Both the position numbers and the translations under genes were made by a program. The notes below the pieces were generated by a model. The model was not told where the DNA came from and searched no databases. It worked only from the letters and a program-made list of their open reading frames with translations. Below, piece after piece: positions 1-11,200 of a DNA stretch of 38,148 bases (position 1 is the first letter of the stretch; every line of letters starts with the position of its first letter). The DNA comes from Phallusia fumigata (taxonomy: Eukaryota; Chordata; Ascidiacea; Phlebobranchia; Ascidiidae): assembly GCA_008931825.1 (NCBI GenBank), contig QXVZ01017285.1, positions 1 through 38,148 on the forward strand, read 5' to 3'.

Positions 1-289
1 GTTTTATATATGTCGATATTTCAGTTTTTATGGCGATAAGAAATAACTATTCCTGCTGCAATATTTTATGTTTAATGCCTAACGCCGTCGGCTTTCCAAA
101 TGTAAAAAAAATGATTGTTATTCTAAAACAGGGGGAAAAACAGTTTTTCGGCACTCTGTGCAAATCAACGGTTCTTTTGACCCCTTTCGTATAATCTCAA
201 CTATACGCAGTTCCAAAAAAATTACTACTCAAATTTGCGGTGGCTCAAAAAATATTTCTGACCCGGGCCCTCGCCCAATACGGCTTTGT
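1..289. other. Left-edge sequence, presumed intron or 3' flank of laminin alpha
   Basis: AT-rich sequence. The minus strand has an acceptor-like gtttttccccctgttttag (ending near 132), but joining it to the last LG5 exon gives an immediate stop. No LG5 ending could be placed here. Confidence 0.4.
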
Positions 290-2251
290 TCAATCGCTGT
301 GTTCAAAAGTTGAGGGCAGACAAATCCACCAACCTTGAACACCACCGACATAAAGGGCTCCGTTAGTGTTACAGTTCCTGTTCTGCAGATCACCTTCCTC
401 GATCGGCGCCACCAGATTGTCGTCGACAATCAAAGCAATTACGTTCTTCGCCTTACTGACTGCAATGTTGAAATGTAACAAAAGTGGTAGATAACAAAAC
501 GTGGACAAGTGAACAGTTTTAGCTAGGTTCAAGTCACAAAAACGGCACATAGGCCATGATTTACCAAAAGCTAATATGATTTCGGGGTTAATAGGCTGCA
601 TTATAAAGTGTGATTATAACTAAGGACTATAGCCAGAGAAAATGGTAAATTTTGCTGGGTAAAAGAAATCATAGAGACAATTGGAACTTTTGGAAAGGCC
701 GTAATTATTTAAGCAATATTAAAAGATCCTGTTAAACCTCGCTGTACAAACTTTTAGAGGAGTAATTTTGTTTATTTGTTTTTGGTCACCTGTAACTACC
801 AAGCAAAATTAATTCAAAATGGCACATTGTTTCATTAGTTTGTTAGGGTTTCACGCCAGAATCATGGCAAGCGTAGACAAACAGGAACTTACTTCTGACA
901 GAATGCCAGGCCCCGTCGCATAAGCTGTATCCATACGGGGTCGAGTCGTAACGGGTAAATAGAGTTTCACCTCCTTGCCGCAGGCGCACCGCAAGACTTC
1001 CATCCAACAAAGCAATGTTGAAAAAATCACCTAAAACGGCAAAATAAAACTACAAGGGTGTCTTCCATGTACACTATGACTCAATTTATAAAGGATATTC
1101 ATTCATTACATTATTTTACATTGGGTCCCATGGTCAGTTAAGTTTTTATGGCATGATTGTTTCTACAGGCAGAAACGCACACATGTAAAGTAGAGGATTA
1201 TGCATCAAACCATATACATGTCAAATTAGTACATATATTTTAAATAGGTTTTATACAATCTGCAAACCTTATAAAATTAGCAGGTCACTTTTGGGGGCTT
1301 TAGGGGGAAACACAGCAATGTACCATAATGGCATGTTTTCCAAACTGTCCAAATTTCGACCAGCTTTAACATTGTTTAATAATTTGCCCCATTTAGGGGT
1401 TAACAGGGTAATTGATGGGGCTACAAGGTAAAATAAACACATCGATACATCACATGGCATGTTCTACAAACTGTGTAAATTTCAACCTATTCGGACTTTG
1501 ATAATTTGATAATTTAGGGGGGTCGTAGGGTAACCACTTGGGCTGTGGGGTTAAACGAAACTGACGACACATCACCATGACAATATCTATCAGCTGAAAA
1601 AGTTTCATTCAAATCCACCGAACATTTTACCCCAAAAGTGCATAGACAATATGCAGGGAATATTTCACTGTTTCTGGGTTAAGTGGGGATAACCAACGGG
1701 CTATAAAAGGATAGCACACCACCATGACTAAATCTCACAGCTGTGAAAGTTTCATCATAATCCATCAAACATTTCATGTCAAAAGTGCACGGAAAAGCTG
1801 CTGGGGAAGAAAAAAAACAAAAAACAGAGTGAAAACAATGTGTGTTCCCTTCAGGGAAAGGCACCTATAAATAATTCATCAAGTACAGAGGCATGAAGTA
1901 ATCACTACTACTAAAAATATTTCGATAACACTTTAACTAATGGACGTCCTTATCTACGATTTAGTGCAATGACGTGAAAAATCAAAAACCGTAACTAATA
2001 CTATTATACCTTTCAATAGATTCAAAAACAGCAGCAAACCAGATTTATACATTAGGCACAACTAGGGTGCAGAAGTTTTAAAGACATGAGTCTGACATTA
2101 CCTGTTGTTCCACCAACAGCTAAAATGATGCCATCCCTTGTTCGTGGTTTGATGTCCATAGTGATTTCCACGTTAACCCCTACAGTGTAAGAGCTGATTG
2201 CAACCATGTAGGCTGACGGCTCATGCTCTTCCTTGTAGGGAAAGTACATCC
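290..2251 (-). CDS. LAMA5-like: Laminin alpha LG5 domain, incomplete at its C-terminal end
   Basis: Exons are 2102-2251, 893-1030 and 290-459 (or 334-459). LG5 begins [17 protein letters not shown] and continues [47 protein letters not shown] and [12 protein letters not shown]. The remaining strands, normally with a GC-I motif and about 45 residues, are not found. Read through, the frame stops at 290-292 after [14 protein letters not shown]. Alternatively a gttggt donor at 333 makes a 126-nt phase 1-1 exon and the last exon lies beyond the left edge of the window. I prefer the second explanation. The minus-strand sequence below 290 has an ATTAAA near 71-76 but no clear exon. Confidence 0.8.
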
Positions 2252-5200
2252 CTGAAATGGACGAGTTTTAGTTGAAGTAAATCTCGCAAGCAATATATCA
2301 TAACTTAATACTTTTAAAATATAATATTGTAAAATATTTAAATCTAAAATATGAGGCATACGTTTTTGGCAGGGCACTTTGTATGCATGCTGAAACCGAG
2401 TTTCAAGTCGATGAGATTCTAGTACTAAAATTAGGCTTAAAACTTCTTTCGCAACCTAAAATTACAATTCTAAAGAACACAAATAAAAACCACCTACCAG
2501 GCTCAGTGCCCCCGTCAAAGCAGGGTGACACGTTAATATGAACCCCAGCCCCTGTTCCAAGGCTTTCTATTGGTTGGTTGTTGACTTGGATGTCTTTGAT
2601 GCATCCATTGAAATCAGACAAGTGCTTACGGTTGATCTGATTGGCAGCAAATTTCTTCGGCACAACCTGCATACGTTATATTGCGAAATTACATGAATTT
2701 TATTGCGATTGTAATATTGTAATAGGTAAGTGACGACAATATTTTACTTTTTTTTCGTCTAATGAATCTTACGTCACAACACGTCAAACATGTTAGCTAC
2801 ATGTCGACAACGAATTGTCATTTCAGACCCTCTCTGGATCCGGGATTTCGGGAAAATTTTTAAGACTGATTAATCACTTAATTTTATGCATAGCAAGTAC
2901 TCGTTAGATAAGATAAGATACTGCGTTTCTAATATAAACATGTTGAAATAAATATGGCCAATGTTTATTACAAATACGAAATTCTCAAATCAAAATGACT
3001 GTTTGTCTTCAAACGACTCCGAAAGACGTAAACTTACAAGAAACCTGTCTCAATGACAGTTGTATGATAGAAAAATAGAAACCAGGATTTCCAGCGGAGT
3101 AAAACAAAAACCTCGGGAAATTTTCGGACAAACGGAAACGAAATCCATGGATCTCGGGATCCCGGATTTCACTTACTAACGCAATGACTTCCAACAATCA
3201 GGTGCACATGTAGATACAAACTACTTACGTGGAGACCACCAACATGGAATGGCATGTTCGCAGGGAAAGTTTGGGATTCGTTGTACATCAGCCCCATGCT
3301 TTCAATACTTCCGTCCAACATCAGCTGCGTGACGTTGCCCTTTCTCTCAAATGTCACGTGATGCCAGAACTCGTCGTCATAGCGATTGATGGATTTCAGT
3401 CGGGATCGCTCACCACCGAACATGACGCTGAATGCGAGTTTTCCCTTGACCAAGTACAGGGCGATGTGTTCGTTGCATCTGCGCGCAGTAGTAGGGTAAT
3501 GATTAGGATTTGGGTTACTTGAATAATGGTTGCTTTTTAACAGGTTTGTCAGCACTGATCTTGGTTTATCAAACAACAAATCTTACTCACCGGTTTGAAG
3601 TGCTTTGTTTTAATTTTGTTTTCACAGTCAAATCATTTATGTTCCACATGCATTAGTTTTTTGCTTATGTTGCAAATTATTACATTTATCAAGGAACCAG
3701 TCACTGCTGCGTTTATCTATTTTTCAGGAAAATTTTTGTCTGAAGAGTTCTTCGGGCGTGCATCAATAGTTGATTTATTTAATCAGTCGCGTTTTTCTTC
3801 GTTTTTGAATTTTTAATTTGGTTAACTGTATATCAACTCACTTATTCATGTCTACTGGATACTGACTAACCATAATAAATAATAACTTCCCAAACACTTT
3901 ACATTACTCCGGCGTGCACTATCAAATATATTTTAGGCATTTTGTGTGTGTTCTTTCTCCCAGTGCTAAAAACAATCCGGCTGGATCTTCGGCGGTTTGT
4001 TTTCTTGTCGGACCCCACCCCCTCAGCCTAACACAGGTGGTTGGATACTATGGTCCCTTTGGCTAGTCCCACCAGCGAAACAAGCTACTGCACGCACACC
4101 CACAAAAATGAGTCAACCACCTACCCAGTATCAGCCATGTAAAATATGATTCCACTTTTTTCTCTGGTCCTCATCACCAACGAGAATCTCCAGCTGTGGG
4201 GGTTGAATCGTTTCACGTAGTACTTTGAATAACCATCACCTGCAAGTAAAATCATGCAAAACTAAAAGGGTGACTTTGAACATACTGCAACTCTACATGG
4301 ACTATCATTCAATTAAAAAATGATGTATATTTGGTAAATTATTTCACATTTGGTCCCAAAGCCTTTTTTATGACATGATTGTTTATGCAGTCGGAAACGC
4401 ATGGGTCACCCCACATGCAAAGTTGTAGAGTATGTAGATTTGCTAAATACATGTCAAAATTCGTAGTTTAATGATTTGTTTTGTTTTAATGAAAGAACAA
4501 AAAAAAGCAGAAAGAAAAAAACAAAAACAAACAGATTGAAAAAAAAATTTGAACCTTTGAGGATGCGGACCCATAACAACAATCACAAGTATGTATACAT
4601 GCGAATGCGGGTTCCTGAACGAGCTTTGTGTAGCCAATCGTAAATCATATTACTTTAATTCTGCAGGTAAACATATTTTACCCACCGACGTATCTGTTTC
4701 CACTGGTAGCAGCCCTGTATGGCAGAACACAACGGGCGTCAAAGCCGTCGGGGTCGTAGTCGTCGCGGGAGAGGATGATTGGCTGAGGCTGGATTACACT
4801 TTCGGCCCGACCCACAGGACCTGAAAAAATACTGAACATTAAACAGACCTGTTTTGTAATGAGCAGGTTCCGAATAAGGTGTTAAACTACCTGGTACTTC
4901 AATTCTGGTCGGGTCAAAAATTGCGTGAACCAATTTTGTAAGTATACTTTTTTTCGTACTAGTAGATTTTACTCTTTAGCAATATGTGAAGGTCTCAAGT
5001 AATCTAGATTTGGTTTTAGCCATAAAGTTTGGTTTTGTTCATAATGTATCTCACTCTACAACAGGGCTTCCCAAACTTTTTGATCCGCGACTCCTTTTGA
5101 TTTCTAAAATAATTCTGCGAACCTTAACGTTGAACGAAAAAAAAACAGTTCAAAACATAAAAGAATTACTACTAGAAAGCAGAATCAAATAATAATTTTA

Positions 5201-8200
5201 CATTTGTAACACTTTTAGTGTACTCGCAACACAAAGAAGGGTCGCGACTAGTTTGGTAAGCTCTAAGTGTTAATACCTTCGGACAAAGCGTTATCATGGC
5301 CATTGAGAGTCACTTCTTCAATCGCTCGTTCTGGAAAATTGCAGCCATTGGTAACTGGACGGCCCACACACACCGTGCCCCCGGTTCCACATTGAACAGT
5401 TTCAGCCAACAAGCGCGGATGCATGGAATCACTTAATGAAAACAACGTTTATGATCAGAGCGATCACACACATGACGTAGCATAGTAGAGATGTAGTTTA
5501 ACAATGCAGTTGCACGGGTATCTTTTTTGTTGTTTCCAAACATATAGCCTGGACTCAATGTCGGCCCAACGTGATGTTTGTTTATAGCTGCGTCAAAAAT
5601 AAAAAACAAATGTGCCAGCAGAAAAAAAATGTAAATAGCTTCTCCGTCCACATCTTCAAAAACAAACAAAGACCAAATCCCGTCAAGATGGCCTTATGCT
5701 CGCAAGGTTGTCGGTTCTGCCTCCGTCACTGAGCAAAAAATTAGCAGCATTGCTCCAACCCAGTGGAACCCGATGGGTTCATCCAAACCAAAGTCATCAG
5801 GTTTAAAAAGTCAAATATAAAACTAGAAGGGTAGCTTTCACCATATTGCCATTCCATATACACTATCACTCAATTTATAAAGGATATATATTCACTACAT
5901 TATTTTACATTGGGTCCTATAGTTACCAAAGCTTTATATGACTTGATTGTTTCTGCAGTCAGAAACCCATGGGTCCCCACACATGCAAAGTTAAAGATTA
6001 TGCATCAATCTAGACACATGTCAAATTTGTGGAAGATATTTTAAATAAGTTTCACGTAAATCTGTTGAGTTGGTGACTATAAAAAAACTAAGAAACTTAT
6101 CAATTTTAGGGGGCTAATAGGGAAATTTGTGGGGCTATAAGTTCAAACAAATAAATCCATACACCATGATGGCATGTTCTACAGCTGTGTAAATTCAAGA
6201 AATTTAAATATTGTTTAATAATTTGACTAATTTTAGGAGGCTAAATTAATAATTCGATACATCACACTGGCATGTTTTATTTTAAACTGTGCAAATTTTG
6301 TCCAATTTGGACACTGTTTAACAATTTGACCCATTTTAGGGGGCTAGCAGGGTAACCGCCAGGGCTATAGTGTCAAATTATTAATTCAATCCATCACACT
6401 GACATGTTGTACAAACTGTGAATTTCATCCAATTTGGACATTGTTTAGTAATTTGACCCATTTTAGGGGGCGGGTGGGGTTGCCACTGGGGCTTTGGGGT
6501 TAAACGAAACTGATGACACGTCACCATGACCATATCTATCAACTGTGAAAGTTTCATCCAAATTCCCCAAACATTTCTTGTCAAAAGTGCATGGACAAGC
6601 TGCAGGGGGAGAAAAAAGAAAAAAAGCAGAGTGAAAACAATATGCGTCCACATCAGAAAAGGGGACCCATAATAATCCAATGAAACTGCAGGTAGCTCGA
6701 CAGTGGACTCATTACGAGCATAACGCATTCAGGTGTGTTCCATCCCTCCTGAGGATAAAATAAAACAAACAAACAGACCGCGTACTGCTTTATAAAAGGT
6801 TTCATGATGCAGCCGCGGAACATCGGTAGGTCATCCCCTCCACCAACATAAAGAACAACGTTTGCATTGGGACTTCGCCTTTGTCTCACTGAAATCACTT
6901 CGGAAGTGGGATTAGCCATAATGTTTTCAGTGTTGTCAACTTGCAGATTGCGACCCCTGCGGTACAAATTAGGCATATCTACTAAAGGTATGGTACAATC
7001 CGATTTACTTTGTACAATCAAATTTTTTAAAATATACAATAATATACCAATGGTTCACAGCTACCCAGCCCGTAAGGTGGCAGTAGGCTGACCTAAATAC
7101 ATTCTAACAGACTGATGTTGTTGGAACCACGCATTTTTAGTTTCAATATTTTGATTAGGTTTAAATATTCGATAATGTGCAATAAGTTGTCCTTGAAAAA
7201 GGTCCCTGTAAAAAGTTGCTTTCTTAAAATTTGGCCGTGCGCCTCATAAACACAAAAATAAACAAATGTGGCTCTGCCTTCTTCGCCTGCTTAATTCGAC
7301 ATCTTCGTTGGTAGGAAGAGCTGAAGTAAGACTTTCAGTGTTGTCGATTTGCAGGGTGAGAGCCCTTCAAGAAAAAAATTAACAATTCTTGTTTTATGTT
7401 TGTAATTATATCCAACAACATTTTTACATCTTCCACTTTAATTTTTCATGTTTATTCAAAACATAGCTCAATATCTTGAAATTGGGTTGTAATGACTCTA
7501 TGTTGTGTAAATCTAAGCACGTACCCATCAGCATTGGTGTTGAACTTGACTAAATGTGATTGGCCATCAGCATAAAAGTTTTCAGAGGTAAGGGTTTCAC
7601 CATTTTTGTTGAGGACAATCCTGCCATTTTCCAGTGACAATGTTGCTTGGTCATTGGTCTGCAAATCATTTTTAGTCTCAAGTTTAACTCAAAAGCACAG
7701 TGATAAACTAAATGAGCATGACAAAATAAACATGAATACCGCAAAAATAGAAAATAACCGTGCCAAGTCAAAAATAGGAACATACCTTTTAATACTGCTG
7801 TGCACCTTTCCTGCTCGAGGTTACAGTATCCAGCACTGCTTGCAAAGTTTTTTGTGGCATGCAACCAAAATGTTGTTCAATCAATTTATTTTTTTATTTA
7901 GTTGATTGCAGACATAGCATTTTCATTTAAATATGAATATGATTTTAGTGTTGATTTATCTTTACTTCTGACAAACTATAACTTGTGTGTAACTTATTTG
8001 CTGCTAATGCTTCTACTTTAAACTTTCTTTTCATAAACTACACCTTTTTTATCTGTTCTGCCAGTACTATAGTGATAATCTTGATCTATATGTTGACTGT
8101 AAAATTTACTGCAAACAATCTGAATTTAATGTTAGTTCTGTTTCAAATCATTTGCAGTCCTTTAAATGACTGAGCTTCCTTTTAAAACACTTTACAACGA

Positions 8201-11200
8201 AATCTATGTACAGATTTTTTTATTTTTCAATTCTCATTCAACTGCCAGCAAACTGCAGTTGTTCAATACTCCCAAGTGAGGTAGGCAGAATGAATACTTA
8301 AGTTATGTGAACTTAACTGCAGTGCTAGCAGGGCAAAAACTTCAAGCACCATGATATGCTGATTGTCACAAGCAAGATATTTACAAGCGCGTGATAGCAA
8401 GTTTTTTTTAAGTACCTTATCACATTTAGATAAAGTTAAATATATGAAATTGTAAGCAACATTATGCATTTTGTACCCCCATAACTGATATCGAATTAAA
8501 TTGTGTTAGAAAAATTGGACTATGAATTGGTAACAACCTGGAACAGGCATTAAATGATATTAGTAGAAAGTAAATTTGTACAAAATATATGCTGATGTAT
8601 GGTACCGCATGGCATGAAATATATAGACAGCAACAGTTTAATTACAAATCAAATTACACAAAGGACACTGATGATCACCAGTCCATCTGTGCAGTGCGCT
8701 GTGCCTGCACATCATTCAGGGGTGCTTGCTCAGGTGATGCTGGAGCTGGAGGAGGTGGGGCGGCACCTCCTGACACTAAGCTTGACTTGAGCAAGGCCGA
8801 AACAACAGCCCCAATGAGCACAATGGATACAATGACACCAATCACAATCAAGACAACAGGAAGAAGAGTTCCAGCTGCAGATTCTGGTTGGAATTCATCA
8901 TCTACTTTGGGGTCAGGTGGCAAAGCAAAGCGAGCCAACTCATCTCCACTTGGTGGTATGACATTGACAGTGCTTGGCTCTGGAGCTTCGGTGTCGGCAG
9001 GTGGGGCATTGTCAGGCTGCTCAGCAGCTTCATTTCCATTCAAGTCAACATTCTCAGCAGATGATACACCTGTTTCTGTCTCTGAGTCAAGGCCTCCATC
9101 AGAACCATCTCCACCGGCAAGAGCAGACTCTCCGGGGTCATTTGGATCAATCATGTCAGGTCGGATGACCTCGGTGTCTAGAGATATCTATTTGAAAATG
9201 GTTCATACAAGTTTACCATTGTGATTTGAAAGATTATTACTTTCGATCTTTGATGAATGTCCACATTCCAGCCAGTTAGTTTCATGCGGAATTTTGCTTT
9301 TCAACCTCGAACTCATGCAAGTGTTTGGTGGTCACCACCACATTAATTCAGAAAGCTACCTGGTCACAGCATCAAGTGTACAAATGCAACACCAGTTTGA
9401 AAAGGAAAAAGGTTCAGATACTATTTTTCCTGTGAATAGCATCACTGCTCTACCTTGTCACTAATGAAAGTGTATGTGCTAATCTTGCTACAAGCAACAG
9501 TAAGCCTCAATGCTTCGCAACGTTAACACTATGGTGTTACATGGACTTGAAATGAAACAAACTAACTTGAGCAAGCACTACTTTACAAAGTGATACATGA
9601 AGTCAAGTGACTGCATGTGAAGTAAGTGTGCAGAAGGCAAGACAAGACACCAATAGTATAGAGAGATCAGAACATGCAGATTTTTTTATTTGTCACCGAT
9701 CATAGACATGCTGTGTATGTTACCGGGTAACAATACACCAACAGGCTCCCTTGATATACAGGAGACAAGCACAGAATTTGCATAATCACCGAAAAGGATT
9801 ATAACATGTATTTACCCACATTCAGTACACACCACAAGTAAAAAAGCATTAAAAATCCTATTTACAGTTAAACTGGCCCACAAAAGGTGCGCCCAGACTA
9901 TGCTGATTACGTAAGACTTGTGAAAAATACAAAACAAGTATATGAACTAATAAATCAATTCATTACATTTTTTAACTGTTAGTGAATAAATTCACTATTT
10001 CAGCAATGTTTTTGTATCAACATGATAAAAAATCAGCCACCATGCATGCTGGTTAAATGTTAGCAATAAGCACCAAATTGGAGTTTACTCCGTACAAATG
10101 AATAGTGATTTCTTGATTCAAAGTTAGTAACATGCACATATGAATCAGTTGTGGCAAAATGATAAAAATACAGTATCGGATGCTGATGAAATAAAAGCTA
10201 CCAACAAAAAAATCCAAAGGTGTACAAAAGTGGATATGTTTTTGGCAACAATTTTTATGAATGAAGTTTACCACTATTAAAATGTACATACGAATGCAAA
10301 CATTATTAATTGCTTTGTCATCTTCATATGGCAGCAAATTAAAAAATGAAGGCAAATAATTTGGATGACCCCTCCATATTGGGGCTATGGTAATTCGCCT
10401 ACCGTTGGGTCCTTAGTAGCCACAATGGTACCAGTTGGGTAATCAGACTTGATGGCCAACATTCCATCAAGTTGGGCGTCCCTTAGAGCAGATTCTGTCA
10501 TAATGTATGAAGTTCCATCAAGTGTAAAATCTTCCGCAGTCTGCACAAATCATAATTTTCGGATCAGTTGTATTTTATGACTGCTACTTGACTTTGCAGT
10601 TTAAAAAATACAATTTATTTTATATATTGTCAAACATTTTAAGTGTGATAAAAAAATATTTGCGTTAAATCTTACCTCCTTCTGACAACCACGTGTGACT
10701 CCAACATTTTCAATTGCATTTTGAATGTCAAATGTTTGAGAATTGAAGTTCAAACTGGATAGGCAACCACGATATGACACATTCACATTGGACAGGACAC
10801 CATAGAAACTGCAATGTAAAAAATAAGTAGTGTCATTTGATATTTAAGTTTTTTGACAGATGTACAGTTGTTTGGAATACCCAAGGTGTTACAAGCTAAA
10901 AACACTTTGCAACAAAAGCTAAAACATTTTGCTAGTTAATTAACATTCAACTGAAAACCTTTTTGTCAAATAGATGCATATGGCCATCACACTTACTCAG
11001 GGTTGATGTCATTGTACCACATTCCTCCAAGGTACAAATCTCCAGTGACATTGGGATATCCATCAGTGAAGCTTTGCTGCAGTTTCAATCTAAAAAAGAG
11101 AAAAAATCAGTTTAGTACTGATAATACACATAATAGTGGAATAAAATAAGCAGGGCGAGATTTGTTTAAATACCAAACAATTGCAAGGTAAATTTTGCTT

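Noticed and set aside
4682-4686. The gtaaaa donor at the LG4 exon 4686-4820
   Set aside because: Using it gives GGG TGA at the next junction; the overlapping gtgggt donor four bases upstream keeps frame and gives a normal LG4 peptide.
6653-6729. A possible exon after tatcctcag at 6750 (peptide [14 protein letters not shown])
   Set aside because: The same DNA recurs at 36669-36715 as a short repeat, so it is not laminin coding. LG3 is properly continued by the donor at 6785 to the exon at 5431.
9178-9187. The alternative acceptor ctctag at 9178-9179 for the transmembrane exon
   Set aside because: It lies 10 nt inside the exon and would not keep phase with exon 10403-10540; the upstream AG at 9188-9189 does.
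8589-9224. A 211-codon open frame on the plus strand over the transmembrane exon
   Set aside because: It is the mirror of the minus-strand frame, full of Ser/Thr/Ala runs from antisense reading of Pro/Glu/Gly codons; no splice sites or protein features support it.
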